A stretch of DNA of 64,000 nucleotides from Pseudomonas putida (GCA_029953615.1 CP124529.1:682001-746000), one strand, 5' to 3'. Shown: positions 20,992-32,188, counted from the stretch's first letter. The notes: generated by a model not told the origin, from the sequence alone. Made by a program: numbers and translations.

Positions 20992-21089
20992 AGGGTACGG
21001 TCCGAAACCTGAGGTCGTTCGAGTCTGTGCGCCGGGTCAGGCTGCGCTCGCCGCGCAGCATGCCCTATTCTGGTGCAAAATTGCAGTTT

Positions 21090-21854
21090 TTACTTCAGGC
21101 TGCCGGAGAGGAACTGCTTCAGACGCTCCGACTGCGGGTTGGCCAGCACTTCGCGCGGGCAGCCGGTTTCCTCGACCAGGCCCTTGTGCAGGAACACCAG
21201 CTGGTTGGACACCTCGCGGGCAAAGCCCATTTCGTGGGTCACCACCACCATGGTGCGGCCTTCCTGGGCCAGCGCCTGCATTACCTTGAGCACATCGCCG
21301 ACCAGTTCCGGGTCCAGCGCCGAGGTCGGCTCGTCGAACAGCATGACCTCCGGCTCCATGGCCAGCGCCCGGGCAATTGCCACACGCTGCTGCTCGCCGC
21401 CGGACATATGCCCAGGGAAGGCGTCCTTGCGATGGGCGACACCCACCTTGGCCAGGTAGTGCTCGGCCTTTTCCAGGGCCTCCTTGCGGTTCACGCCCAG
21501 CACGTGCACCGGCGCTTCGATGATGTTTTCCAGCGCAGTCATGTGCGACCACAGGTTGAAGTGCTGGAACACCATCGACAGGCGCGAGCGCATGCGCTGC
21601 AACTGACGCGGATCGGCGGCCTTGAGTGCGCCATCCTTGCCTGGTACCAGCTTCAACTCTTCGTTGTTGAGCAGGATCTTGCCGGCGTGCGGCTGCTCCA
21701 GCAGGTTGATGCAGCGCAGGAAGGTCGACTTGCCCGAACCGCTGGAGCCGATGATGCTGATGACATCGCCTGCCTTGGCCGACAGGGACACGCCCTTGAG
21801 CACTTCATGGCTGCCGTAGCGCTTGTGCAGGTCTTGGACTTCGAGTTTGTACAT
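21090..21854 (-). CDS. hisP: Arginine/ornithine ABC transporter, ATP-binding subunit
   Basis: This is the cytoplasmic ATPase of the HisP/AotP type that powers basic amino-acid uptake. The 254-aa chain has Walker A GSSGSGKST, Q-loop VFQHFNLWSHM, signature MSGGEQQRVAIARAL, Walker B VMLFDEP and the switch His in VVTHEMGFAREV. ATG 21854 (MYKLEVQDLHKRYG) is preferred; a GTG 15 bases upstream is also possible. It is the last transporter gene, 22 bases after hisM. Confidence 0.94.
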   Translation of the reverse strand: MYKLEVQDLHKRYGSHEVLKGVSLSAKAGDVISIIGSSGSGKSTFLRCINLLEQPHAGKILLNNEELKLVPGKDGALKAADPRQLQRMRSRLSMVFQHFNLWSHMTALENIIEAPVHVLGVNRKEALEKAEHYLAKVGVAHRKDAFPGHMSGGEQQRVAIARALAMEPEVMLFDEPTSALDPELVGDVLKVMQALAQEGRTMVVVTHEMGFAREVSNQLVFLHKGLVEETGCPREVLANPQSERLKQFLSGSLK

Positions 21855-21876
21855 GCTGTCGATTCTCACAAAGCGG

Positions 21877-22575
21877 TCAGTGCTTGCGCGGCGCCAGGTA
21901 GCCGAGCCAGCGGCGTTCGGCCATCTTGAACAGGCGCACCAGGATGAAGGTCAGGCACAGGTAGAACACGCCCGCCGTGATGTAGGCCTCGAAAGGCAGG
22001 TAGTACTGGGCATTGACCGTACGCGCAGCGCCAGTGATGTCGATCAGGGTGACGATCGACGCCAGACTGGTGGTCTGCAGCATCATGATCACTTCGTTGC
22101 TGTACTGCGGCAGCGCGCGGCGCAGGGCCGACGGCAGCAGGATGCGCCGGTACATCTTCATGCGCGACATGCCCATGGCCTTGGCCGCCTCGATTTCGCC
22201 ATGGGGCGTGGCCTTGAGGCTGCCGGCGATGATTTCGGCGGTGTAGGCACTGGTGTTGATGCCGAACGCCAGGCAGGCGCAGAAGGTAGCGCTGGACAGC
22301 AGCGGCCACAGAAAGCTTTCGCGCACCGCCTCGAACTGCGCCAGGCCGTAGTAGATCAGGAACAGCTGCACCAGCATCGGCGTGCCACGGATCACGTAGG
22401 TGTACAGCCACGCCACGAGATTGACCGCTGGCTGTCTGGAAACCCGCATCAGGCCCAGCGGAATGGCCGCCAGCAGGCCGAAGAACAGCGAGATCGCCAG
22501 CAGCTTGAGGGTGGTCAGCAGGCCGCCGAAGTACATCGGCAACGCCTCCCAGACGACGTTGTAGTCGAAGATCAT
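21877..22575 (-). CDS. hisM: Arginine/ornithine ABC transporter, permease HisM
   Basis: A 232-aa inner-membrane permease of the HisMQ family with about five transmembrane helices. The cytoplasmic coupling loop EAAKAMGMSRMKMYRRILLPSALRR (the EAA motif) is intact, and the N terminus FGGLLTTLKLLAISLFFG is typical. The start overlaps the hisQ stop by four bases (ATG at 22575, hisQ ending at 22572), which points to coupled translation and a HisQ-HisM heterodimer. Confidence 0.94.
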   Translation of the reverse strand: MIFDYNVVWEALPMYFGGLLTTLKLLAISLFFGLLAAIPLGLMRVSRQPAVNLVAWLYTYVIRGTPMLVQLFLIYYGLAQFEAVRESFLWPLLSSATFCACLAFGINTSAYTAEIIAGSLKATPHGEIEAAKAMGMSRMKMYRRILLPSALRRALPQYSNEVIMMLQTTSLASIVTLIDITGAARTVNAQYYLPFEAYITAGVFYLCLTFILVRLFKMAERRWLGYLAPRKH

Positions 22576-23261
22576 AGTTCAGCCACCTTGACGCCCACCG
22601 AGTAGCGGCGCTCGAGATACTTCAGGGCCAGCAGCGAGATGCTGGTCAGCACCAGGTACAGGGCCGCCACTGCCAGGAAGAAGGTGAAAGGCTCGCGGGT
22701 GGCGTCGGCCGCCTGCTTGGCCTTGAACATCATGTCCTGCAGGCCCACGACCGAAATCAGTGCAGTGGCCTTGGTCAGCACCAGCCAGTTGTTGGTGAAG
22801 CCCGGGATCGCCAGGCGAATCATTTGCGGCACCTGGATGCGGAAGAACACCTGGCGGTTGCTCATGCCATATGCCACACCCGCTTCGGCCTGGCCCTTCG
22901 GAATACCGAGGAATGCACCGCGGAAGGTTTCCGAGAGGTAGGCGCCAAAGATGAAGCCCAGGGTACCGATACCGGCGATCAGCGGATTCAGGTCGATGTA
23001 GTCTTCATAGCCGAGCAGCGGCGCTACCCGGTTGATGATGTCCTGCCCGCCGTAGAAGATCAGCAGGATCAGGACCAGGTCCGGAATGCCACGAATCACC
23101 GTGGAATACAGATCGCCCAGCCAAGCCAGCCAGCGCACCGGCGACAAGCGCAGCGCCACACCGATCAGGCCGAGCACGATGGCCAGGGCCATCGACGACA
23201 GGGCGAGCTGAAGCGTCAGCCACGCCCCGTCGAGGATGACTGCCCCGTAGCCTTTCAACAT
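22572..23261 (-). CDS. hisQ: Arginine/ornithine ABC transporter, permease HisQ
   Basis: A 229-aa permease that pairs with HisM. It begins MLKGYGAVILDGAWLTLQLALS, has the RGIPDLVLILLIFYGGQ segment and the EAA loop QAEAGVAYGMSNRQVFFRIQVPQMIRL. An 88-base gap with a 12-bp hairpin separates it from argT. Confidence 0.94.
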   Translation of the reverse strand: MLKGYGAVILDGAWLTLQLALSSMALAIVLGLIGVALRLSPVRWLAWLGDLYSTVIRGIPDLVLILLIFYGGQDIINRVAPLLGYEDYIDLNPLIAGIGTLGFIFGAYLSETFRGAFLGIPKGQAEAGVAYGMSNRQVFFRIQVPQMIRLAIPGFTNNWLVLTKATALISVVGLQDMMFKAKQAADATREPFTFFLAVAALYLVLTSISLLALKYLERRYSVGVKVAEL

Positions 23262-23289
23262 GATGAGGTCCTCGACCTAGAGAATGAAA

Positions 23290-23328
23290 AATGGTGCAAA
23301 CCTCAGAGCCTCTGCTGTTTGCACCATT
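23290..23328. promoter_or_regulatory. Intercistronic hairpin between argT and hisQ
   Basis: A perfect 12-bp inverted repeat AATGGTGCAAAC / GTTTGCACCATT around a 15-base loop lies between the binding-protein and permease genes. It has no T-tract, so it is better read as an mRNA-stabilising or attenuating structure that keeps argT product in excess than as a full terminator. Confidence 0.7.
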
Positions 23329-23349
23329 GCACAGGTGAAACCCGACGTC

Positions 23350-24135
23350 TTAGTTCGAGTCTGGACCGTAGATATCGAAGTTGAAGTACTTCTTCTCGAT
23401 TTCTTTGTACTTGCCGTTGGCACGGATGGCATCGATGGCCGCGTTGATGCGGTCGACGTTGGCCTTGTCACCCTTGCGCACGGCAATGCCGATGCCGTCA
23501 CCGAAGTACTTGGCGTCGGTGAAGGACGGGCCTACGAAGGCGAAGCCCTTGCCGGCGTCGGTCTTGAGGAAGCCGTCTTCCAGCAGGGTGGCGTCAGCCA
23601 CGGTGCCATCGAGGCGGCCAGCTGCCACGTCCAGGTAGATTTCGTTCTGGGTGCCGTAAGGAACCACGGTGGCACCTTTGGCGCCCAGCACTTCCTTGGC
23701 GAAGCGGTCGTGGATCGAGCCGCGCTGCACACCAATCTTCTTGCCCTTGAGTTCATCCAGGCTGTCGCTGACGGCGGTGCCTTCCTTCATCACCAGGCGC
23801 GCCGGGGTCAGGTAGTAGCGCTTGGTGAAGTCGACCGATTTCTTGCGGTCGTCGGTGATCGACATGGACGACAGGATGGCGTCGATCTTGCGCACCTTCA
23901 GCGCCGGGATCAGGCCGTCGAATTCCTGCTCGACCCAGGTGCACTTGGCTTTCATCTCTTCGCACAGCGCGTTGCCGATGTCGTAGTCAAAACCGGCGAT
24001 GCTGCCATCAGGTTGCTTGAAGGCAAAGGGTGGGTAGGCGGCCTCGATACCGATTTTCAACGGTTTTTCATCGGCCTGCGATACCAGGGAAAACACGGAC
24101 AGCGCCAGGGCGCCAAGCAGTGCGAGCTTCTTCAT
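23350..24135 (-). CDS. argT: Periplasmic lysine/arginine/ornithine-binding protein
   Basis: ArgT captures basic amino acids in the periplasm for HisQMP. The 261-aa precursor starts [24 protein letters not shown], a signal peptide with cleavage probably after SQA. The mature part has the family features [44 protein letters not shown], and [17 protein letters not shown] 24135 is the only start that gives a normal signal peptide; the open frame reaches further upstream without protein-like sequence. It is the first gene of the arginine block. Confidence 0.95.
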   Translation of the reverse strand: MKKLALLGALALSVFSLVSQADEKPLKIGIEAAYPPFAFKQPDGSIAGFDYDIGNALCEEMKAKCTWVEQEFDGLIPALKVRKIDAILSSMSITDDRKKSVDFTKRYYLTPARLVMKEGTAVSDSLDELKGKKIGVQRGSIHDRFAKEVLGAKGATVVPYGTQNEIYLDVAAGRLDGTVADATLLEDGFLKTDAGKGFAFVGPSFTDAKYFGDGIGIAVRKGDKANVDRINAAIDAIRANGKYKEIEKKYFNFDIYGPDSN

Positions 24136-24284
24136 CAGGTAACTCCATCGGTACGGGGCAATACAAGGCAGGTAACGGCTGCCCGATATGCGAATGGGTA
24201 CAACGCGAGCCGCGCAGGGTATCGACCAAGGTCGCAGACCACGAGCGTGTGAGTGGCATTCTAGCGACAGCCCGGTAGTCGATA

Positions 24285-24300
24285 TTTCTTCAAAGCGACA
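24285..24300 (-). promoter_or_regulatory. Candidate ArgR box upstream of argT
   Basis: The minus strand reads TGTCGCTTTGAAGAAA, matching TGTCGC-N8-AA. A second TGTCGC (rc of 24264-24269) lies 31 bases closer to argT but lacks the AA. Together they suggest ArgR binding 130-165 bases upstream of the start codon. Confidence 0.6.
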
Positions 24301-24568
24301 ACTACTTACAGAAGCGCCTGAAACCGCTGCGGGCGATGTTGACAGCCAGTGCAAAATATGCAAAAGCGCAAGAAATAGAACCTATAGACCTAGCAATTCC
24401 CGGGCCTATTATTGGCAAAGCCTTGTAGTACGGCAAGTGTAGCGTGTTGCGCGGGGAAAAATGCCAGCGAAATGCACCGAAACGAAGCGGAATTGTTTCC
24501 TGGCGCCCCGATGACGTGCGCCAACGGTGACAGAACAGTTACCGATGAATGTCGGGTAACAGTAAAGC

Positions 24569-24602
24569 AAAAACCCCGCCGGTTGCCCGGGCGGGGTTCT
24601 TG
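24569..24602 (-). terminator. Rho-independent terminator after acsA
   Basis: On the minus strand AACCCCGCCCGGGCAACCGGCGGGGTT forms a 9-bp stem (AACCCCGCC / GGCGGGGTT) followed by TTTTTGCTTT. A REP pair separates it from the acsA stop. Confidence 0.75.
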
Positions 24603-24688
24603 TGTGGGAGCGGGCGTGCCCGCGAAGCAGGCGGCGCGGTGGATGGCACCGGCTGCGCCGGTGTTCGCGGGCGCGCCCGCTCCCACAC
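24603..24688. repeat. REP pair, class A
   Basis: Two inverted copies carry GGGAGCGGGCGTGCCCGCG and CGCGGGCGCGCCCGCTCCC, just after the acsA stop. Confidence 0.85.
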
Positions 24689-24695
24689 GCGGCTG

Positions 24696-26657
<1,962 letters not shown>

Positions 26658-27054
26658 CTGTGTTACCTCGGTGTAATAGTTGTTTTTGTATGGAACCGTT
26701 TGTAACTGTACCAGAGCAACAAAAGCCATTCGACGTTGGTAGTAATTTGGTACGCCCGTCCCGGCAAAGCGCTCTGGCATGCGGATTACAGCCCTGACCA
26801 CGAAAAAACGGGGGCTTTAGCAGAAGATTGTTACAGATTTTGCCAAAACACTTTATCAAAAGACCCACTGTTTCGGCCTTCGCCCCAGCCATAAAATTCA
26901 CTTCGCCAGCAACGGCAAGGCGATTAACAACTGGTAACAGCCCCCACGAAGGCAAGCGTTAATCCCCATCCAAACCCGATAGTTAAAACCAGCAATACTC
27001 GCGGCGCCATAAGCGCCGCGTGCCCCCTCACGACCTTAGACAGGTAAATTGAAA
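26658..27054. other. Divergent promoter region acsA / DUF2790 gene
   Basis: This 397-base AT-richer spacer has no supported gene. A short perfect hairpin GCGGCGC / GCGCCGC at 27001-27019 lies 35 bases before the DUF2790 start and could be a leader structure. Confidence 0.5.
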
Positions 27055-27309
27055 ATGAAAGCTTTACTGGTATTGGTACTTGGCAGTCTTTGCGGCGCGG
27101 CGATGGCCGGCGAAGCCAAAGATGCCGAGCAGATTCCGGTTGAACAGTACAGTTACTCGCAGCACCTGGACATTGCCCGCGTCATTTCCATGAGCGAAGT
27201 GCCCAATGTGTGCGAAGTCGTGCCAGCCCGCATGACCTACGAGGACTCCAAGGGCCAGAAGCACATTCTCGAATACCGCGTGATGGGGAACGGCTGCTCG
27301 AACGGCTGA
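27055..27309 (+). CDS. Small exported DUF2790 protein
   Basis: The 84-aa product starts MKALLVLVLGSLCGAAMAGE, a clear signal peptide cleaved after AMA, leaving about 66 residues in the periplasm. The mature part IPVEQYSYSQHLDIARVISMSEVPNVCEVVPARMTYEDSKG with a C-terminal Cys (GNGCSNG) is the DUF2790 pattern common in Pseudomonas, where members are copper- or stress-responsive in some reports. Two Cys in the mature chain could form one disulfide. ATG 27055 is used; a TTG two codons upstream is less likely. Function is unknown. Confidence 0.85.
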   Translation: MKALLVLVLGSLCGAAMAGEAKDAEQIPVEQYSYSQHLDIARVISMSEVPNVCEVVPARMTYEDSKGQKHILEYRVMGNGCSNG

Positions 27310-27321
27310 TACCTTGTGGAT

Positions 27322-27424
27322 TGGGGGCCCTGCGGGCCCCATTCGCGGGCTTGCCCGCTCCCACAGGTACAGCGCCTGCCTTGAATCTGGCGCGGTACCT
27401 GTGGGAGCGGGCAAGCCCGCGAAG
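27322..27424. repeat. REP pair, class A
   Basis: Two inverted copies (CATTCGCGGGCTTGCCCGCTCCCACAGG and its mate) sit between convergent DUF2790 and phhR genes. Confidence 0.85.
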
Positions 27425-27460
27425 AATATTGCACCTGATTAACAGGTTATTGACCGCTTG

Positions 27461-29020
27461 TTAATCTGCAGACTTGCCAAGCGAGTAATCCCTCAACTTG
27501 TTGGCAATGGTCGTATGCGAAACACCCAGTCTTTTACCTAAAGCCCGGCTACTCGGAAACTCCCCCATCAAACTTTCCAGCACCGCTTTTTCAAAGCGCC
27601 CGACAATTTGCGAAAGATCTCCATCCAGCGAAAACTCACCCAACGGCTGGCGCACACCATAATCCGGCAAACGGATATGTTCACTTTTGACTACGCCGCC
27701 TTCGCATAACGAAACCGCCTGGAACAATACGTTTTCCAACTGCCTGACATTACCCGGCCAATGGTACTGCCCAAGTTTGTCCATCGCCGCCGGCGCCAGG
27801 CGTGGCATGGCGCAGCCGATCTGCCGGCTGGCCTGGTCGAGAAAGTGCTGCACCAGCCCTTCCAGGCCATCCATGCATTCGCGCAAGGGTGGAATGTGCA
27901 GCGACAACACATTGAGCCGGTGATACAGGTCCTGGCGAAACTCGCCACGGGCACACAATTCGGACAGATCCACCTGGGTCGCGCAGATCACCCGCACATC
28001 CAGATACACCTCTTCATCACTGCCTACGCGGCGGAAGCAGCCATCCTGCAGAAAACGCAGCAGCTTCACCTGAAGACGCGGGCTCATCTCCCCTACCCCG
28101 TCAAGGAACAGCGTGCCACCGGCGGTCAGCTCCAGCAGCCCCAGCTTGCCCTCGGCTCGCGCCCCTTCGAATGCCCCGGGGCCGTAGCCGAACAGCTCGG
28201 TTTCGGCCATCGACTCGGGCAACCCGGCGCAATTGAGCGCCATCAATGGCGACTGGCCGCGCGGGCTGGCCAGGTGGCAGGCACGCGCCAGCAGCTCCTT
28301 GCCGGTGCCAGTCTCGCCCTCGATCAGCAATGGCGCATCCAGCGGCGCCATGCGCCGCGCCTCGCGTACCACCGCCGCCATCACCCGCGAGCTCTGGAAG
28401 ATGCTGTCGAAACCGCGCAGCTCCTGCTTGCGCACGTTGTAGATGCGCTCACCGATACGGTCGGCGCGGTGCAGGGTCAACACTGCCCCGGCCAGCGCCT
28501 CGCTGTCGTCATGCTCGGACTGCAGCGGCGCGATGTCGGCGAGGAACACATCGCCCTTGACCTTGATGCGCAGGCCGTTTATGCGCGACTTGTTGGCCCG
28601 CACCAGCTCTGGCAGGTCGAAGTCCTCCACATAGCGTGCCAGCGGCATGCCCGGCACCTCGTCTACCCGCACCCCCAGCAACTGCGCAGCGGCACGGTTG
28701 GCGGCGACGATACTGCCGCCCATGTCGATCGACAGCACCGGGAAGTCCAGCGCCCCGAGCAGCGCATTCAGCTCCATGTGCCGGCGCTCGCTGGGCATCA
28801 GCCCCACGCGCTTGACGCCAAACACCCCGGCGATGGCCTCGAACTTCGGCCGCAGCGCCTGGAACTGCAAATTGATCAGGTTCGGGCAATGCAGGTAGAT
28901 GGCGTTGCCATGGTCACCGCCCACCTCGCCGCGCAGCACGTTGATGCCGTACTCCACCAGCAGGTTGAGGATGTCGCGCAGGATGCCAATACGGTTCTGG
29001 CAATGCACTTTGATACGCAT
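27461..29020 (-). CDS. phhR: PhhR, TyrR-like transcriptional regulator of aromatic amino-acid catabolism
   Basis: PhhR activates the phenylalanine hydroxylase genes and other phenylalanine/tyrosine degradation and uptake genes. The 519-aa chain has an N-terminal ACT domain (MRIKVHCQNRIGILRDILNLL), a PAS domain (about residues 78-140), an AAA+ domain with Walker A EGETGTGKELLAR and a Walker B region (GTLFLDGVGEMSPRLQ), and a C-terminal helix-turn-helix (RALGKRLGVSHTTIANKL). The sigma-54 contact GAFTGA is not kept: the position reads GAFEGARAEGK, consistent with P. putida PhhR working with sigma-70. ATG 29020 matches the known 519-residue protein. Confidence 0.95.
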   Translation of the reverse strand: MRIKVHCQNRIGILRDILNLLVEYGINVLRGEVGGDHGNAIYLHCPNLINLQFQALRPKFEAIAGVFGVKRVGLMPSERRHMELNALLGALDFPVLSIDMGGSIVAANRAAAQLLGVRVDEVPGMPLARYVEDFDLPELVRANKSRINGLRIKVKGDVFLADIAPLQSEHDDSEALAGAVLTLHRADRIGERIYNVRKQELRGFDSIFQSSRVMAAVVREARRMAPLDAPLLIEGETGTGKELLARACHLASPRGQSPLMALNCAGLPESMAETELFGYGPGAFEGARAEGKLGLLELTAGGTLFLDGVGEMSPRLQVKLLRFLQDGCFRRVGSDEEVYLDVRVICATQVDLSELCARGEFRQDLYHRLNVLSLHIPPLRECMDGLEGLVQHFLDQASRQIGCAMPRLAPAAMDKLGQYHWPGNVRQLENVLFQAVSLCEGGVVKSEHIRLPDYGVRQPLGEFSLDGDLSQIVGRFEKAVLESLMGEFPSSRALGKRLGVSHTTIANKLRDYSLGKSAD

Positions 29021-29066
29021 GAGGGCTCTCGAAGCGCCAATGTTTTTCAACACCGCGCGGAAAAGT

Positions 29067-29084
29067 CGTAAAGATAAGCTGACA
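29067..29084 (+). promoter_or_regulatory. Candidate PhhR box 2
   Basis: CGTAAA-N6-CTGACA partly fits the PhhR/TyrR pattern TGTAAA-N6-TTTACA. It lies in the phhR/phhA intergenic region, nearer phhR. Confidence 0.4.
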
Positions 29085-29139
29085 AAAACAGCCGAAGCTT
29101 CAGCCAGATGCCTCGGATTTTCCGACACCTGCGCATTTT

Positions 29140-29157
29140 TGTAAAATTATCGTTACG
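29140..29157 (+). promoter_or_regulatory. Candidate PhhR box 1
   Basis: TGTAAA-ATTATC-GTTACG has a perfect left half-site and a 4-of-6 right half-site for TGTAAA-N6-TTTACA, 120 bases upstream of phhA. Confidence 0.5.
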
Positions 29158-29276
29158 AAAATACCGCCCAAAGCCAGCACCGGCCGTTGACCCACCCCGT
29201 GCAAAGCGGCCAGCGAAGGGATATTCCTTAGGCATGTCCTGTACATAACAAGAAAAGCCCTCACCAGGAGAGCCAC

Positions 29277-30065
29277 ATGAAACAGACGCAATACGTGGCA
29301 CGCGAGCCCGATGCGCATGGTTTTATCGATTACCCGCAGCAAGAGCATGCGGTATGGAACACCCTGATCACCCGCCAGCTGAAAGTGATCGAAGGCCGTG
29401 CGTGCCAGGAATACCTGGACGGCATCGACCAGCTCAAGCTGCCCCATGACCGCATTCCGCAGCTGGGAGAGATCAACAAGGTGCTGGGCGCCACCACCGG
29501 TTGGCAGGTTGCCCGGGTCCCGGCGCTGATCCCCTTCCAGACCTTCTTCGAACTGCTGGCCAGCAAGCGCTTCCCGGTAGCTACCTTCATCCGCACCCCG
29601 GAAGAGCTGGACTACCTGCAGGAGCCCGATATCTTCCATGAGATCTTCGGCCACTGCCCGCTACTGACCAACCCTTGGTTCGCCGAATTCACCCACACCT
29701 ATGGCAAGCTCGGCCTGGCCGCGACCAAGGAACAACGGGTGTACCTGGCGCGCCTGTACTGGATGACCATCGAGTTCGGCCTGATGGAAACCGCGCAGGG
29801 CCGCAAGATTTATGGCGGCGGCATCCTCTCGTCACCCAAAGAGACCGTCTACTGTCTGTCTGACGAGCCCGAGCACCAGGCCTTCGACCCGATCGAGGCG
29901 ATGCGTACACCGTACCGCATCGACATTCTGCAGCCGCTGTATTTCGTGCTACCGAACATGAAGCGTCTGTTCGACCTGGCCCACGAAGACATCATGGGCA
30001 TGGTTCACAAAGCCATGCAGCTGGGCCTGCACGCACCGAAATTTCCACCCAAGGTCGCTGCCTGA
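29277..30065 (+). CDS. phhA: Phenylalanine 4-monooxygenase
   Basis: PhhA hydroxylates phenylalanine to tyrosine using tetrahydrobiopterin and O2. The 262-aa product is the bacterial catalytic-domain-only form. The iron ligands are visible in HEIFGHCPLL (His121, His126) and in YWMTIEFGLM (Glu166), and the pterin-contact stretch is VPALIPFQTFFELLASKRFPV. ATG 29277 follows an AGGAGAG ribosome-binding site. phhB follows with a 39-base gap. Confidence 0.96.
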   Translation: MKQTQYVAREPDAHGFIDYPQQEHAVWNTLITRQLKVIEGRACQEYLDGIDQLKLPHDRIPQLGEINKVLGATTGWQVARVPALIPFQTFFELLASKRFPVATFIRTPEELDYLQEPDIFHEIFGHCPLLTNPWFAEFTHTYGKLGLAATKEQRVYLARLYWMTIEFGLMETAQGRKIYGGGILSSPKETVYCLSDEPEHQAFDPIEAMRTPYRIDILQPLYFVLPNMKRLFDLAHEDIMGMVHKAMQLGLHAPKFPPKVAA

Positions 30066-30104
30066 GCGACTTTGCCGATAACAACTCGAACCGGAAAACA
30101 CCAC

Positions 30105-30461
30105 ATGAATGCCTTGAACCAAGCCCATTGCGAAGCCTGCCGCGCCGACGCACCGAAGGTCACCGACGAAGAACTGGCCGAGCTGATTCGCGAAATCCCG
30201 GACTGGAACATCGAAGTACGTGACGGCCACATGGAGCTGGAGCGCGTGTTCCTGTTCAAGAACTTCAAGCACGCCCTGGCGTTCACCAATGCCGTAGGCG
30301 AGATCGCCGAAGCCGAAGGCCATCACCCGGGCCTGCTGACCGAGTGGGGCAAGGTCACCGTGACCTGGTGGAGCCACTCGATCAAAGGCCTGCACCGCAA
30401 CGACTTCATCATGTGTGCGCGTACTGACGAAGTTGCGAAAACGGCAGAAGGCCGCAAGTAA
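30105..30461 (+). CDS. phhB: Pterin-4a-carbinolamine dehydratase
   Basis: PhhB regenerates the pterin cofactor used by PhhA. The 118-aa protein has the family active-site pattern [21 protein letters not shown] (two adjacent His plus a distal His) and W-N-I-E-V-R in the first strand. ATG 30105 ([17 protein letters not shown]) is chosen over the open frame upstream because the [12 protein letters not shown] start is conserved in Pseudomonas. It is cotranscribed with phhA. Confidence 0.95.
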   Translation: MNALNQAHCEACRADAPKVTDEELAELIREIPDWNIEVRDGHMELERVFLFKNFKHALAFTNAVGEIAEAEGHHPGLLTEWGKVTVTWWSHSIKGLHRNDFIMCARTDEVAKTAEGRK

Positions 30462-30473
30462 GCACTGAGAAAA

Positions 30474-30592
30474 TGGGGCCGCTTCGCGCCCCTTCGCGGG
30501 CCGGCCCGCTCCCACAGTGACCGCGTCGCCCCTGGCTTTCGTGACTTCCTGTGGGAGCGGGCAAGCCCGCGAAGGGGCGCGAAGCGGCCCCA
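30474..30592. repeat. REP pair, class A with extended outer palindrome
   Basis: Two inverted copies with outer GGGGCCGCTTCGCGCCCC / GGGGCGCGAAGCGGCCCC arms lie after phhB. A TTTTTT run follows the second arm, so the structure could also terminate transcription. Confidence 0.8.
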
Positions 30593-30752
30593 GTTTTTTG
30601 CAGGATAACTGTCCGCTGTTCGCCCGCAAAACCGACAAACGATCGGCAAAAAATCCAAACTGTCATTCAGACTTGTGTATCCTGCCCCTGCTTCGCGAAG
30701 CTTAAACGCGCCTGGCGCAGACTTTTCACTCACACTTGCGAGGAACGACGAG

Positions 30753-30881
30753 ATGCATGAAATCCCGAATCTTCCCTTCCCAAGCCTGAACCCAGAAGAG
30801 CCAACCGTGACCGTTCACGCCGAACCGGCAACCGCCGTCGAGCAGGATGGTGACGATCAATCCAGCGCTGACCAGGAATAA
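30753..30881 (+). CDS. Small acidic protein, 42 aa
   Basis: ATG 30753 is preceded by a good AGGAA ribosome-binding site and opens a frame MHEIPNLPFPSLNPEEPTV ending DDQSSADQE. It is acidic, with no Cys, membrane segment or signal peptide. It sits 92 bases upstream of the MFS gene. I do not recognise a family. The clean start signal and natural composition support it, but its small size leaves doubt. Confidence 0.55.
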   Translation: MHEIPNLPFPSLNPEEPTVTVHAEPATAVEQDGDDQSSADQE

Positions 30882-30973
30882 CCGCGCGTCCCCCCGACTG
30901 TGTGAAAACGGCTGACCTGCGGGCCACCCCCGTCATCACGTTTTCACACCGTCCAGAACCCACGTAGGCCCTC

Positions 30974-32173
30974 ATGCCCCACTCACCGCGCCCCCTTGCG
31001 GTCACCCTGCAAGTCGTCTCCATCGTCCTCTTCACCTTCATCGGCTACCTGAACATCGGCATCCCGTTGGCCGTATTGCCCGGCTACGTGCACAACGACC
31101 TGGGCTTCAGTGCCGTGGTCGCGGGCCTGGTGATCAGCGTGCAGTACCTGGCCACCCTGCTCAGCCGCCCCACCGCCAGCCGCATCATCGACAACCACGG
31201 CAGCAAGAAAGCCGTCATGTATGGCCTGGCCGGCTGCGGGCTCAGCGGGGTCTTCATGCTGGCCTGCGCCTTTCTCAGCCACCTGCCGTGGCTGAGCCTG
31301 GCCTGCCTGCTGCTCGGCCGCCTGGTGCTCGGCAGCGCCGAAAGCCTGGTGGGCTCCGGTGCGATTGGCTGGGGCATTGGCCGGGTGGGTGCCACAAACA
31401 CGGCCAAGGTCATCTCCTGGAACGGCATCGCCAGCTATGGCGCGCTGGCCATTGGCGCCCCGCTGGGCGTGCTGATGGTCAAGGCCCTAGGCCTGTGGAG
31501 CATGGGCGTGAGCATCATCCTGCTGTGTGCGCTCGGGCTGCTGCTGGCCTGGCCCAAGCGGGCCGCACCGATCGTCAGCGGCGTGCGCCTGCCGTTCCTG
31601 CGTGTGCTGGGCAAGGTGTTCCCGCATGGCTCGGGGCTAGCGCTGGGCTCGATCGGCTTTGGCACCATTGCCACCTTCATTACCCTGTATTACGCCAGCC
31701 GCGGCTGGGCCAATGCGGCGCTGACCCTGAGCCTGTTCGGCGCCGCCTTCATAAGTGCACGGCTGTTGTTCGGCAACCTGATCAACCGGATTGGCGGGTT
31801 CCGGGTGGCAATCGCCTGCCTGTCGGTGGAAACGCTTGGGCTGCTGATGCTGTGGCTGGCGCCCAGCGCCGAGATGGCATTGGCAGGGGCGGCGTTGAGC
31901 GGGTTCGGCTTCTCGCTGGTGTTCCCGGCATTGGGCGTGGAGGCGGTGAACCAGGTGTCGGCGGCCAACCGCGGGGCGGCGGTGGGGGCGTATTCGCTGT
32001 TCATCGATTTGTCGCTGGGAGTGACCGGGCCGCTGGTAGGCGCGGTGGCGGCGGGGTTCGGGTTTGCTTCGATGTTTTTGTTTGCGGCAGCAGCAGCGGC
32101 TTGCGGGCTGGCGTTGAGCCTGTATCTGTACCGCCAGGCGCGACGGGGACGAAACAGAGCGCAAGAAGCCTGA
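30974..32173 (+). CDS. Major facilitator superfamily transporter (YhhS-like)
   Basis: A 399-aa inner-membrane protein with about twelve transmembrane helices. The loop between helices 2 and 3 has [21 protein letters not shown], the MFS A-motif variant, and [18 protein letters not shown] is typical of the YhhS/arabinose-efflux group. The substrate is not known; export of small sugars, drugs or herbicides has been proposed for relatives. It is monocistronic apart from the 42-aa frame ahead of it, and it is followed by a REP pair. Confidence 0.88.
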   Translation: MPHSPRPLAVTLQVVSIVLFTFIGYLNIGIPLAVLPGYVHNDLGFSAVVAGLVISVQYLATLLSRPTASRIIDNHGSKKAVMYGLAGCGLSGVFMLACAFLSHLPWLSLACLLLGRLVLGSAESLVGSGAIGWGIGRVGATNTAKVISWNGIASYGALAIGAPLGVLMVKALGLWSMGVSIILLCALGLLLAWPKRAAPIVSGVRLPFLRVLGKVFPHGSGLALGSIGFGTIATFITLYYASRGWANAALTLSLFGAAFISARLLFGNLINRIGGFRVAIACLSVETLGLLMLWLAPSAEMALAGAALSGFGFSLVFPALGVEAVNQVSAANRGAAVGAYSLFIDLSLGVTGPLVGAVAAGFGFASMFLFAAAAAACGLALSLYLYRQARRGRNRAQEA

Positions 32174-32188
32174 ATTCGTAGTGCCTGC

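Larger units (their letters stand above)
24136..24695. other. Intergenic region between argT and acsA
   Basis: The 560 bases contain the argT promoter region with ArgR-like boxes (24264-24300), an AT-rich stretch with no gene (24300-24560), the acsA terminator (24569-24602) and a class A REP pair (24603-24688). Confidence 0.6.
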
